Below are positions 31,313 to 43,339 of a stretch of 64,000 nt of DNA, piece after piece. Origin of the DNA: Halichondria panicea (lineage: Eukaryota; Porifera; Demospongiae; Suberitida; Halichondriidae). The stretch's first letter is position 1, and each line of letters begins with the position of its first letter. Where the stretch lies: positions 1,879,001 through 1,943,000 of the forward strand of contig NC_087391.1 of the NCBI RefSeq assembly GCF_963675165.1. The letters are read 5' to 3'. The notes beneath the pieces are model-generated. The model ran no database searches. It was not told where the DNA came from and saw only the letters and a program-made list of their open reading frames with translations. Made by a program: the position numbers and the translations under genes.

Positions 31313-31985
31313 TGATTGTCAGAAGCGAGATATTTTTCATAGGCATCTTCCACCCACCTGTGTGGAGTAGCTATATCTCTCATCTTGTACCAGCGGCTCA
31401 ATATTCCCAACAATACAAAACCAGTAATACTCCGGAGAGTTGCCATCAAGCTGTAGGCAATCGAACAATACCGCGAGGGTCAGAAAACACTGTGTGGAAT
31501 ACCCCTGCTATAATGTTAGCAACGATGCTTGACATAATAGTATAGTTTGACCACATATAGCCAATCATAAGCCCTTTCATTTGGTCTGGAATAATCAACT
31601 TATTCACAAGCAAAAAAATCGGAGCACAACACAACACATAACGAAATTACTGACACTAGAGACAGGATTTGCAATGGGGTGTTTAATTCCCTCGCCTACC
31701 CAGCAGTCGGTTAGAACATAACGAGTGGATACCGTTCCCAGCATAGAGACAAGCCACAAACCATACAACGTAACTTGTCACATTAGCCGAAGATGCATCA
31801 GGCATTTGATCAAAACCTAACTGCACTGAAGTTACTAAAATCATGGCTCGACCAGCAAAATGAATCAACATTAACAAAATTGAAGGTGGAGCATACACAT
31901 GGTCTTTGGCAATGGGTGAATCGACGCAAAGTTGGAGTACGGAGGCCATTATTAAAGCTACAAAAACACCAGCTCTCAAGCTTCC
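31313..31985 (-). pseudogene. Type I transporter remnant (unit 2)
   Basis: The C-terminal part (QMKGLMIGYMWSNY, then VFHTVFSDPR) is joined after a deletion of about 220 codons to NKLII and then to the N-terminal half (LGFDQMPDASSANVTSYVVW, RAGVFVALIMASVLQLCVDS). Several frameshifts are present and the first ~100 residues are missing. It is the same remnant as at 53450-54545. Confidence 0.8.
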
Positions 31986-32522
31986 ACATGTGGCACTCGT
32001 GCATGTGTCACAACTATTACATATACATGTATGCTTTAAACAATGAAATCACAAGATCACAGATAATAATGATAATAATAACAAACGATGCTTTACTACA
32101 TAGTATGTGCATACGTTAACTTATAAATGCCTATATAGTACGCAGTACACTGTTCTAATGGCTGACTAAGCATGTCCTCACCTAAGTACATTCAACTGCA
32201 AGGGAAAAAGACAATAACAAAAAGTCAAAGCACCACCCAAAACTTAACTACAGTAAGTAGCTACATTACCATTAGCTATAATCTCCAGCAGCAAACTTAT
32301 AGACAACTACCATGTACATAGCACTTGAAAACGAACGAAAAAAAATTATTTTTTGAGGATAGAGGTTCAAATGACCACACCCCTAGAGCATAGAGACTGG
32401 AAGTAAACAATGCTAAATTTTGAAGTTGGAGGCCAATGCATGAAATTTTAACGCTATTTGGTACTTTACTGTACAAGCGTCAACGATTGGATAATTTAGG
32501 CAGGAAGTGGTGTAAAACTCAC
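31986..32522. other. Conserved flank between type I remnant and CCT4 3' end
   Basis: It matches 18430-18921 and 54546-55065. It includes ACAAACGATGCTTTACTAC and ATTCAACTGCAAGGGAAAAA. No exon for the last CCT4 residues was found. Confidence 0.45.
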
Positions 32523-32783
32523 AATATCATCAATTTTCAAGATGCTCCGGACAGTCTCTGAGGCCAGCTGTATGGCTGAAGTGGACACTAACAGAGGCTG
32601 CACCACGTTCTCCTCAAGAATATCAGTTATGGTGCCCTATAGGGAAACAACAACTGATATTAAAGACATAAGGCATAATACCGTAAACACTCAGAGCTAA
32701 TATTTCGCAGATTGCTCAAACTAAACATTTTAGGATAGAGGTTCAAATGACCACAATCCTATAGTTCAATACTGGAAGCAAAC

Positions 32784-33848
32784 TAGAGCACTGAAGTGCA
32801 AACCCTCGGCTGGTGACAAGAAACCAGAAGAGTGATATAATGCAGTGCATGTAGTGATGTATGGCTGAGCTGTCTAGCACAGCAACTCAGGAGCAATAAA
32901 ACTAAACCAGACTGGAGACATGCTGAAACATTGAGAACAGAGTTTTAGTGGTACATGAGGTGAACTAGGTCCTAGTCTAGGATCACAGCAAAGAATCTCA
33001 GAGAAGTATGACTCTTGGATGGAGTAGGATCCCAGAGTCAGCTAACAGAGCAACAAACAAGTCACAATTCTAGCTTTCTATTGTAGTGACCCTTTTCCAC
33101 TGTTTTTGGTACGGGATCACTTCAGCTGTAAATACGGAGGGTGCCTCGAATAAAGGCCGCGTGTATAGTGTTAGCCTGCCAACGTGCAATCAAGCTTCTT
33201 AGTTTATGCTCGCTTTTATTCAACAACAAAGCTCTAACATAGAAATCTACTATTGTTAAAACTAATAACTTATTGTGTGAAGGCTATCCATGCTGTAAAC
33301 GCAGTGCTGTGGCAGCCAGGTGAGCAGATCCTGAACTTACAAACAGACAAACAAGGTTTCGAGAAGGGCATTTCTTCAAGTGTTCAGTAGTCTTCCAGAT
33401 CCAGATAGCATATAGATGAGAGTAGTCTCTAGCTCTGCATAGTTGGGCGGAGTCCAACCAACGCTGCGCTCTGGACTCCGCCCAACTAAGCTCTGCATTG
33501 GTAGTCTTCAGTGAACTAAAACCACGTGGATGGGCTTGGTTATCACCATGCGCATGTGTAGATGATCATTAAAACTGTATCGAATAAGAGCCGTGTGTAA
33601 CAGCTGTTAGGCTAGCTAGCCAGCCAACGTGAAAGTTCCAAGTTCCTTAGCTTTTATTCTACAACAAGCTTTAACATAGAAATCTGCCATTGTTAAAACT
33701 AATAACTTGTTGTGTGAAGGCTATCCATGCTGTAAACGCAGTGCTGTGGCAGCCAGGTGAGCAGATCCTGAACTTACAAACAAACAAACAAACAAACAGA
33801 CAAACCAAACGACTACTATAACCCGTGGCCGCCCACGCGCCTCGGGTT
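32784..33848. mobile_element. 1.07-kb insertion in the last CCT4 intron, unit 2 only
   Basis: Units 1 and 3 read GGAAGCAAACAATGAGTC here; unit 2 has GGAAGCAAAC, then 1065 bp, then AACAATGAGTC, with AAC on both sides. Inside, a module of about 180 bp occurs twice in direct order (about 33175-33355 and 33610-33795, sharing AAGGCTATCCATGCTGTAAA). The right end has (CAAA)n followed by CCCGTGGCCGCCCACGCGCC. No terminal inverted repeat was seen and the element class is unknown. Confidence 0.6.
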
Positions 33849-34350
33849 AACAATGAGTCGAGAGGTTCAAGGCCAATCCGCGAAAACCATTATTTTTGCT
33901 TTTCGAAAATAAAGCGGCTATGCGGTATATATCAGCCTAATAGGGTACCTATGCAACAGTGAATTATAAGATCATAGTTTCGAGATCATAAAAAAGAACT
34001 ACATGTAGACAATCTTCTATGACTTGAGAAAATGACGTGAACTTTAACAAGCCTCAAACAGATGCCTAAACCGTGTCAATATAGTAAGTTTCAAGAAAGG
34101 TTTCAACCACTGAGTACTAGATTGAACCTGCTGGATACTTCCAGGAAAACACTTCACGTAACGTCTCCATAGCAAGAAAAAAATTATTACACTCAGTTGA
34201 AATCAATATTTTCAGTTTAGATAGTGGCATGGCCCACACAAGTAATAAATAATACACCTATTGTCGCCTTACGTGCAATGTCACGTACTGTATACTGTAC
34301 TCTGGTGGGTAATGCACTAAAGTTCATGCAAACACCACCAGCACATTCTA

Positions 34351-34606
34351 TAGTAGAACATTGATTATCTGGCTCTCCATATTCGGGTGGGCAATTTTCT
34401 CTACGACAGGGTCAAAGTTCAACTAATAACCAGAAAATGGATGCACTCCTTAATGCGTATGCACTTACGCGATTGTGCAGACGATCACGTGCATTAAATT
34501 CGCACTTCTGTTTATCAATTAAGTGGGTGGATCAAGGTGTGGTTTATCCATTCGCATAAGGCCTGCTTTTGGAACCAAGGCGTCTGGATAATCGAGGTTT
34601 GTACTG
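34351..34606. mobile_element. pogo-like MITE in the last CCT4 intron (unit 2)
   Basis: TAGTAGAACATTGATTATC at the left (first base changed from C) and GATAATCGAGGTTTGTACTG at the right, flanked by TA. Same site as in units 1 and 3. Confidence 0.65.
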
Positions 34607-35044
34607 TATACACCTCCACACTATAAACATGCAGTGTCACTCAATCTCACCTTCCTCACGTTGATCCCGGCCGTCTTCTCCCCATTAGCATGCCTCTTCC
34701 TGAGCTCAGTAACCACACCAATAGGGTTGAGACCAGCATTCTCTGCCAGAGTGTAGGGGATCACCTCCATTGCATCGGCAAACCCACGAACACAGTAGGC
34801 CTCCATCCCACTCAGAGTCTGAGAGTACTCCATTAGACGCAGAGCCACCTCTGTCTCAGGAGCACCCCCACCTGCAATCAGAGCCCTGCACACAAGATAC
34901 GAGGAAAATCATTAGCGAGATATGGACACCCTGATCACACAGTAATTTGAATGGACATTAATAGTGGAACCTTATAGATTCTAACTATCCCAAGGGAGCC
35001 CCAAACTGTGCCAGTACAGCAAGATTCAATGTATTGCCCACATG

Positions 35045-35180
35045 ATTGTAGACAATACTTTTATGACTCGAGAGTACTGATGAATCTCTCAAGTCTCAAA
35101 CAGCAGTCTTCATCTGTTGTAGCAAGATTCAAGAAAGGCAAAACCACAGTGGTCTAGATAATGCCTGCTGGATACTTGCA
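35045..35180. repeat. CCT4 intron direct repeat, first copy (unit 2)
   Basis: About 136 bp starting ATTGTAGACAATACTTTTAT, with GATGAATCTCTC and CATCTGTTG as diagnostic variants. Its partner is at 36986-37121, and three CCT4 exons lie between. Confidence 0.8.
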
Positions 35181-35248
35181 CAGCATACCAAATACACACA
35201 CTAATCAAACACAATTATTAGGAGTGGCTTAATAATAAAAAATACACC

Positions 35249-35773
35249 AATGAAAGCACCGCAGGTGCTGATGCCTCGGTGAAGATGCCAAAGCTACATA
35301 ACATAAAACTACTGATAATTTTGCTGCATGCCAAAACTCACAGAGTGGGTAATGATCGACTATTATTATTGTTAAAAACGATCTATGCCAAAAGTTCAAG
35401 TCTAAAATTAATGGCTGCATTAGCAGAGCCTTGCAGCTCTCTTCTCACTCTTGCAGCTACCAATAGCTAGCGTTTTAGTGCAGAGCTAACTACTAAGTAG
35501 AGTAGCAACACTCAGTAAACAAGTTTGGCTACGTGCTCTTCTGAAAAAGCTGCAATGGCATTCCAAGTAAGCAAAACTAGGTATAACTCGAGAACAAAGC
35601 ATTATTTTGCAAATCCACGAATTAAAATCCAAGTAAACATGACTAGAAGCCTATAGAAACTCTTACTTGCACTTGATTCATCCTTGAGCAGCTGTAGCAG
35701 TCTACACAGACAGACAGACAGACACACAAACACGCTACCGTATACCTCGCTTGCGCATGCGCACCGAGGCATA
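35249..35773. mobile_element. 525-bp element with ATGCCTCGGTG ends, copy 2
   Basis: Unit 3 reads TACACCAACAAAGG; unit 2 has this element between TACACCA and ACAAAGG. Its right end is only about 23 bp from the donor edge of a CCT4 exon (35797). It is the relative of 2614-3164. Confidence 0.65.
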
Positions 35774-36985
35774 ACAAAGGAAGTACAGAACTGCACCTTG
35801 TTTTGACGAGGCACCTGATGACACAGAGGGCGTCATGAATGGAGCGGCCAGCTTCTTCCAGCACAAGCTTGTTAGAACCTCGCACGCACACACTCACAGT
35901 CTTCGCAGTAGACACCATGCCGGTGATCTAGGCACAAATTAATGAGACCACATGAAACTCATAAGAACACTAAGTAGTGTACTACCGTACCCTCACAAAA
36001 ATAAACTCATCCCCTTTGAAGTTTTTGCACAAGGGATCTTGACTCTAAAATACACGCAAACAGAACGAAGAGTTTGAGCATGCGCATGTAGTCCCACTAA
36101 AACGAAACAACCGGAAACAAAAGTCAATAACGGGCTAGACATTTCAGACTGAGTCTACATCTTACAATCGATTCTACGACACAAGAATTTAGTTCGCATT
36201 CACACAGGAACTGCTTTCGTCTGCAATTCCTATACATTGTTTGTACTTTACAAGTTTTCCTCATTACTCAAATAATTATACTTACCTTGACAATTTTGCT
36301 GGTTCCCATCGGAATCTCCTCGACCAGAGCGGCACTGGCAAGGTGCTCGGGGAGAAAATGGTCCAGACTGGCTACTGGTCGGCAGCCCAGGGTCTACAGA
36401 GGAAAGTACCTAACATTACCACTGTAGCCAGTAGCTTTGACTAGGAACGTCAAGAACAGGCAAGACAAGCTCTTTAACAGTATCGAACATTAATTGAAGT
36501 ACATGTACACAACTTCTCTGAAAGCTATCAATCTTCCCCTAGGCACACTCTAAACTAAAATATGTACATACTGTCCGTATGTAACTCTTAGATATACCAA
36601 GCACGGAGATAAAGTGATGGTGACCTCCCCTCCTTTACAAAGGCACGGTATACTACTACCACTCACTCACCCTGCAGATGAACTCCACGTCTGTTCTCTC
36701 AATGTCCTGGACCACGAGGATCTTCATCTTGGCCAGGAAGTGCAGGGCCATCTCATTGGTAGCATCTCTGTAAAGGAAAGGACAAAACACACTGAAACCT
36801 TTAAGAGGACACTTTAGGTAGTTATTGGTTATTATTGAGCACCCTGGTCTCGGGGGTAGGTGCTCTACTTTAGGGGGGGGGGGTTCTACTGAAGTATGCC
36901 ACCAATTTTATTCACTTTCCACATAAAATTTAACATCCGCAATTAATATAATAATTATACTGCCCGTTTATACATGTACATGTAC

Positions 36986-37121
36986 ATTGTAGACAATACT
37001 TTTATGACTCGAGAGTACTGATGAACCTCTCAAGTCTCAAACAGCAGTCTTCATTTGTTGTAGCAAGATTCAAGAAAGGCAAAACTACAGTGGTCTAGAT
37101 AATGCCTGCTGGATACTTGCA
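36986..37121. repeat. CCT4 intron direct repeat, second copy (unit 2)
   Basis: Same ~136-bp sequence as 35045-35180 but with GATGAACCTCTC and CATTTGTTG, the variants also found in the single unit 1 copy. Confidence 0.8.
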
Positions 37122-38591
37122 AATCATATAATTGCTAATGGAAGGCAGTCAGCTCAATAGATACAATATGACCGCCATCTGCCCAAGTCGCAAATAAAGG
37201 ATGATGGTGCACTTCTACAAAGTAAAGCCGTCAACATATAGTTATGATTGAGCCATACTCAACAGACACTCAGTTAGCAAAAAGTTATTCAATATCCTGT
37301 GGTAACAATGCCTGCTACAAGCGTGAAAACTTCCTAGGCTAATGAAAGCTAAGGAGAACACACAAACTCTTGAAGACACATACCTGAGAATGGACTTCTG
37401 GATGAGCAGCACGTTGCAGCCTGCCTTCTTGATCTTCTTGCAGATATTGAGAATGTACTGTCTCTCTTCTTTGAGGATGCGGTCCATCTGAGAATAGTCT
37501 GACACTATCACCTGGTTCTCCATCTGCAAACAGAACCATTGCCATAGTTACGGGGTGACACGTACAGTACATGCAGAATAACAGACTAATTGTGCTAGAG
37601 CCAGAATAAAATATTCCATTGCCAGTCTCAGAAACCAAGGCAGGCAACAAAATTAATTGCTGATCTTTACCATAGAAAACACCTATTTGGCTAGGCATTG
37701 AACACAATAGAGTACAATTTGACCATTTACAGAAAACTGGTTTTAAGCCCCCTAGAAGGTACCTAGCAAAAATGCAAACAGAAATTCAAGCCTTGGCCAC
37801 TTAGCTAGCGTAGACAGCATACTCACGTCTGTCTTTGGTGGTGAGATACAAAACTGAATGAGTCAGTCCTATCTTAGCCTTTTCCACGCGAGTGACCCCT
37901 CCAGCCAAGTGAGAGGCTTTCTGGTCCAACACTAGTCCTTCTACCAGCTCAGTGTCCTCAACTGTACCTCTGTAGGAAAAAGAATGGCATTTACGAGTTA
38001 GTCACTGCAAAGAAAAGTAATACATGGCTACTACTGCAAGGCAATGGATTTGTTATGCACAAAGGTATTATATATTACACAACAAAATTAATTTGCTTGA
38101 GTTCCATCGCTAAGCGAAAAGGCACCCAAAATACACCATAATTGAGTATTAATCAGTACGTGTACTTATGTAAGCTATACGTAACCATGCATAATATTAT
38201 GTTAGGTTAACTATTCAGGAATGTTGTGCCAAAGTTCCAAACTTTAGCCGAAAACGATTGGTCTTTTCCATTGCTAAGCGATTGTCCACTATAGAAAAAT
38301 GTTGGTGTTATATAAACCAACACATACCCACCACCTTTGATTGCCATGGAAATCTTTTTGGATATGTTTTAGATAATTTGTTCACCAACACAATGTTATC
38401 ATCATATTATTTTTCTTAGAAATGTTCCAACCCCAAAATATTTACATTTATGCACCAATACACACCAAATTGCGTTTATTTACTCTCTAAGCTGAATGCA
38501 CTGTAAAAGGAAATTAATAAAATTATCTACATGTAGCCAATATAAATTTTATCACATTGATAATATAGTTATATATAAAACAAAAACCAGT

Positions 38592-40192
38592 TCAATTGCG
38601 TTCATTCTCTTCATTCTCTGAGAGGTATCGGTCATAGGCATCCTCCACCCATTTTTGAGGGGTGGCTATGTCGTCTCTCACTCTCCTCTTGTACCAGCGG
38701 GCCAGGAGGTAGTACAACACAAACCCAGCAAGACTTAACAAAGCAGCCAGTCCAGTATACAGTATCACTATCCACGGGTGAGTTGATCTAAGATCATGAA
38801 GTACTTCGAACAATATTTGAGCTAAAATGTATGTGACTACATAGATACACCACACATAGCCGAGCAGAAGGCCTCTCATATTGTAGGGCGACTGGGCACA
38901 CACAAATTCCATAGCGGAAGTCAGATAAGAAGAGCGGCCACGACAATAGAGTGAGCATATGCCAACACTATGTGGACAGGGTGGTTCGTCACATAGTAGT
39001 AAATACTCAGATGTACACACACAAAGTTCACGATGAAGATTGCAAATGCTATAAGGCCAATTCGTCGTATGGAGCTTAGAAATATGTGACAGATCAGAGG
39101 GTACATGAATAGCTCATAAACTACTACTAGAACAATACACCACAGGTCCCATTGATAAGTGAAGTAGGTCAGTACAGTTGTGGTACAGTTAGAGGCTCCA
39201 TCGAAATGCAGCTCATAATCAAACAGATCAAAAACGCTCAGAAACATATGAAAAGCAACGAGGATTATCCACATGGGTGAGGTAAGAGCTAAAATTCGAA
39301 AGAGAGTTTTCACATCTTCAACTTGCTCTGTAGTGAACGGTCCACCATACCTGGACTTGCTCACGTCCATTCTTGAAGGAATGTCTTCCTCCCAGTATGT
39401 GAGAGCACTGCGATTGATAGGAGCCTTGTGTTGCTTAGCAAACTTGAGAATTCGATAAATAATTTTCAGAGACTGCGGTGACTTTGGTTCAATTATCAGC
39501 CATTTTGGAGTTATAAAAACATCAGAAATGAGAACAATAGACATGCAAATCACTGGAAACAAGCTAAAAACAAGAGCATACTCCGACCCAATACACTGAA
39601 CACCAACATTAAAAGAAACTTCGGCTAACCAAAACCCACCGAACACAGAAGCGACAAACCAGGCGATGAAACTGGTAATGTTAGTTGATGAAGACTCAGG
39701 CATCTGATCCAGACCAACTTGAGGCAACGTCACTGGAATTATGGCACTACTGCCATGCCCAATAAACTTGACTATAGTAGTTAGTGCAATTGCCAGGCTA
39801 GCATCGATGTCAACGGCATTTTCAACAACAAACAGAAAAGATTGAAGCAAAGCTGTCACAAACATTAAAACCATCCCCATCTTAGCAACACGGTACTGCC
39901 CTAAATATGTGTCCGCCAGCCAACCAAAAAAGACGGCACTGAACGGCCACAGGATATAAGGGACAACACTAACAATCACACTGCCCTCCACTTCAGACAC
40001 ACCAACGTACTTATAGGTCATAGCATCGATCATTACAGAGAGAAAGAAGTTCCAGACGAGAACTAACAGGGCTGACTTGGAAGAAAATTTTCTCCATCTG
40101 GGCTTGAGGCATTTCCTGTAGTTGGGCTTAAGCTGCTGAATACATACAGGTGGTTCAACTTTTTCAGATATGCTAGCCAAATTTTCAGACAT
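38592..40192 (-). pseudogene. Type II POT-like transporter, unit 2, one 7-bp deletion
   Basis: The frame is open for 423 residues from MSENLASISEKVEPPVCIQQ through the linker PINRSALTYWEEDIPSRMDV to helix 10. There TCAGTAACGAGATAAG of unit 1 has become TCAGATAAG (at about 38924), losing 7 bp. The last 110 residues (EFVCAQSPYNMRGLLLGYVW to RYLSENEENERN) continue in another frame. Apart from this the copy is nearly identical to the intact gene at 60393-62000. It could be a very recent pseudogene or an assembly error. Confidence 0.85.
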
Positions 40193-40530
40193 GTTAAAGT
40201 TTTAGTTGTCTTTACAGCTAGGCTACATTCGTCAATAAGCAATGGCTACTGATTAGCACGTGCCACTACACATATTGTTCGAGTGAAACAATGTTTTTAA
40301 CAACTTATGTGACTGTATGTACAATATACCACAAAAACATTGTCAAATGCCCCAAGGATACATACATAGTGGCAACCATTGTATTCCTGCAGAACACATA
40401 CAGTTATTATATTGTTCTCCAGTTAGAAATGTATACAGCCAACTTATACTCGGAAACTTATTCATGGAAAGTATCAACAAAACGAAAACGTTCAAAGCAA
40501 CTTAATATAAAAAATACTGGCCAGTACGTG

Positions 40531-42240
40531 CTAGAGTACAGATCTATTTGAGATATATCTGTCGTAGACTTCCTCAACCAAAGTATGAACGCTGACTATG
40601 TCATCTCTTTCTCTCCTCTTGTACCAGCGAGCAAGTAGACAAAACAGTACAAACCCAACCAAAGTAACCACAGTAGCAACGGATGAGAAGATCAACTTGT
40701 GATGCGCTAAACCATACTTAGAAATCGAGAAGGTAATTATCAGTTCGGTTATTCCACTAGAAAACATGACAATACACCACAAGTAGCCCTGCAAAAGACT
40801 GCGCATGTTGTAAGGTGACTGAGCAGAAACAAACTCCATTAAAGAAGGATATAGTATAGAAAAAATGGTAGCTACACTCAAAGCATAGATGTAGGCTAGT
40901 GCAATGTGAATATCATGGTAGAAATAGAAGTACACACAGATCAATATGCAGAAAAAGGAAGCGATCACAATAAGCAGGACAGACATACCAATACGTCGGA
41001 TTGAGCTTGGAGTCAAATGTCCAATTAGTGGAAAAACAACGAGCTCATACACAACAAGGAACAGAACAGTAAGCAAATTCGACTCATAGGTGAAAAACAT
41101 GATCACATGTGAGTGGCATCGTTGGCTGTCGGTAACATTTCCAAATGGATCAGCTTTGAGTACAATATTATATACAATTTTCAATTGCATTTGGAATGAA
41201 AAAAAGGTCAGCCATAAGGGTGCAGTGAGAGCCAATATTCTTAAGAGAGTTTTCACATCTTCAACTTGCTCTACTGTAAATGGTCCACCATACTTTGTCT
41301 TCCCCAGGTCTATTCTAGAAGGTATGCCTTCTTCCCAATATGTGAGAGCACTGCGATTAGTAGGAGATTTGTGTTTTGCAGCATACTTCAAGACACGGTA
41401 GATCGTCTTAATAGATTGTGGAGATTTTGGTTCAATAATAAGCCATTTTGGAGTGAGGAAAAAGTCAGAGATGAGAACAATCGACATGCTAACTACAGAT
41501 AACAAGCTCCAAACTGTCTGAAAATCATCTCCGAAACAAAACAAGCCCGTGGTAGAAGAGAACTCACTAAACCAAACACCAAAAAACCAAGAAGCGACAA
41601 ACCACGCTATGAAACTGGTGATGTTGGAGACCGAGTTGTCAGTCATTTGATCCAGACCAATTTGCGGTAGAGTGACCAATAGAATAGCAAAACTACCAAA
41701 TCCCAGAGATGAAGTGAACGTTACTAATCCAATTCTCAAACCCAGTGGGTACTCCACGATCGACTGTTTGGCTGTCACCAATATACACTGCAGAATGGAA
41801 GTTGCAAACAATAGTATGAATGCAATCTTTGCCGATTTGTATCGCCCGATAAAGTTATCAGCAATGTAGCCTGAAAGTAAAGCCATAACGACAAATACGA
41901 CCGCAGGCACAATAGCAGAAATCAGGTCATCGTTCAAATGAAACAATATTGTTAGATTGCCCAAATATCCGATTACAGATATGGCTAGAACAGTCCAAAT
42001 GAGCACTAATACAGCTGCCTTTGAAGAAATCTTTCGTACTCTGCATTTAGGCTTGAGGTACTGACTGCGCCTTAGGATCATGTCCTCTGCCACGGGTTGC
42101 TTGATTAAACAGTTTTCTTCTCTAAGAGAATTCAATGTGCCTGGCTCAGTATTATTGGTTAGATCTCTGGACGCACGCTTTGTTGGTGAGTCCTTCACAT
42201 AATACTCAGAAGTACTCATACTCAGCTTCAGGTCCACCAT
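40531..42240 (-). CDS. Type III POT/SLC15-like transporter, unit 2
   Basis: A single exon encodes 569 residues with the same plan as 24660-26360: N-tail MVDLKLSMSTSEYYVKDSPT, a basic stretch KCRVRKISSKAAVLVLIW, about 12 hydrophobic segments, the linker TYWEEGIPSRIDLGKTKYGG and the second-half motif EFVSAQSPYNMRSLLQGYLW. The C-terminus RRERDDIVSVHTLVEEVYDR is kept. Substitutions concentrate in the N-tail and the large luminal or outer loop after helix 7 (PFGNVTDSQRCHSHV). The open frame with many amino-acid changes from its two relatives suggests that selection has kept it. Solute unknown; no ExxER motif in helix 1. Confidence 0.83.
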   Translation of the reverse strand: MVDLKLSMSTSEYYVKDSPTKRASRDLTNNTEPGTLNSLREENCLIKQPVAEDMILRRSQYLKPKCRVRKISSKAAVLVLIWTVLAISVIGYLGNLTILFHLNDDLISAIVPAVVFVVMALLSGYIADNFIGRYKSAKIAFILLFATSILQCILVTAKQSIVEYPLGLRIGLVTFTSSLGFGSFAILLVTLPQIGLDQMTDNSVSNITSFIAWFVASWFFGVWFSEFSSTTGLFCFGDDFQTVWSLLSVVSMSIVLISDFFLTPKWLIIEPKSPQSIKTIYRVLKYAAKHKSPTNRSALTYWEEGIPSRIDLGKTKYGGPFTVEQVEDVKTLLRILALTAPLWLTFFSFQMQLKIVYNIVLKADPFGNVTDSQRCHSHVIMFFTYESNLLTVLFLVVYELVVFPLIGHLTPSSIRRIGMSVLLIVIASFFCILICVYFYFYHDIHIALAYIYALSVATIFSILYPSLMEFVSAQSPYNMRSLLQGYLWCIVMFSSGITELIITFSISKYGLAHHKLIFSSVATVVTLVGFVLFCLLARWYKRRERDDIVSVHTLVEEVYDRYISNRSVL

Positions 42241-42407
42241 ATAAACAGTTATACACTTACTTTACGTTCACTATAATATCAGCTAATACAAAAGCTTTAA
42301 GGATATGCATGTGACTAGCCAAATATAGAAACTCACTACCAATGTCAAACAATGCCCTTCCTGTGTACTACTCATAACATACAATAGGCTTGAGTTCACG
42401 GTATGGC

Positions 42408-42611
42408 ATACCGTATAGCCAGTAATCATCGGGGGGAGGGGGGGAAAAATCTTCGGGTTTAAGCTAGTCAGTTCGTGGATCTTATTTTTGTTTTTGCTGC
42501 TTGCACTGCAGGTAAAGGTAGTTAAGTTCGCTTCATTTGTGGGTCAAATATTCGTGGTCCAGTGTTAAACCACGAAAATCCCAAATATTTTTTGTTTCCC
42601 GGAAATTACCA
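42408..42611. repeat. MITE of the TACCGTATAGC family (unit 2)
   Basis: TACCGTATAGCCAGTAATC at the left, a G-rich run, CTGCTTGCACTGCAGGTAAA inside, and GGAAATTACCAGTACACAG at the right. Same place as 27016-27191 of unit 1. Confidence 0.5.
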
Positions 42612-42724
42612 GTACACAGAAATGAAACGAATAACAAATTACCACTCAACACAAAAAAGCATGGACTTTGGTATACATATTAAGGGTGGTGACAAGGGAA
42701 AAACAATTTTGAGTGTATGTGACA

Positions 42725-43280
42725 TACATGTACATCAGATTTTTCGGGGAGATATCGGTCGTATACTTCTTCCACCCACATATGAGGAGTCGTAACGTCA
42801 TCTCTAACTCTCCCCGTATACCAGCGAGCAAGCAGACCGAACGATACCAACCCTATCAGACTGAGCAGAGCAGATATAACAGTGTGCACTAGTAAAAACA
42901 ACTTTGTTATATTCAAAGCCACGCGTCATGTAATAGACCAGGCTGGCGATTGCAAATGTGAAAGAATTGATGCACCACACAGCCAAGAAGGAGACCACGC
43001 ATATTGTAGGGAGACTGAGCAGACACAAACTCGACTAAAGCAGTCAACATCAACAAGGCGATCAGACACACACTGAACGTGTGCGCATATGGCCATAAGC
43101 CATCACAACGGGAATATAATTCGTATAATAGTAGTAAATGGACAGAAATATGCAAAGAATGTTCAAAATTGCAGTGAGCACAGTTGCTGCACCAATATGT
43201 GCCCAAATAGCGGGTAAATCGCCAGCTCGTAAATCACAATGAGAACCATAGCAACCAAGTACCAATCATCGTCCGTCCCC
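42725..43280 (-). pseudogene. Type IV transporter C-terminal fragment (unit 2)
   Basis: It reads VAMVLIVIYELAIYPLF-like text, then YGHTFSVCLIALLMLTALVE, FVSAQSPYNMRGLLLG and, in another frame, SLIGLVSFGLLARWYTGRVR and WVEEVYDRYLPEKSD. The N-terminal ~400 residues are absent and there are at least two frame changes. It supplies the empty sites for the LTR and retroposon of unit 1. Confidence 0.8.
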
Positions 43281-43339
43281 CCCTGTAATATGAAGCCCTG
43301 AATTAAGTGTCATTCATTAATAAGACTGGTATACAAGCT

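Larger units (their letters stand above)
32523..37969 (-). pseudogene. CCT4: CCT4 (TRiC delta subunit), unit 2, frameshift and N-terminal loss
   Basis: Exons, in gene order: 37827-37969, 37384-37523, 36671-36767, 36286-36393, 35797-35927, 34651-34885 and 32523-32636. They include the three exons missing from unit 1: [40 protein letters not shown] and [20 protein letters not shown] with [15 protein letters not shown]. The first listed exon is 143 bp where unit 1 has 139: GACT is duplicated near 37861-37866 (plus AGTCAGTC), which shifts the frame. The three exons that should precede it (LVELSK..., GIHPTT..., VVSQYSS...) are replaced by about 430 bp of unrelated sequence at 38075-38505. Splice sites are otherwise intact. 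It cannot make a chaperonin subunit as written. Confidence 0.85.
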
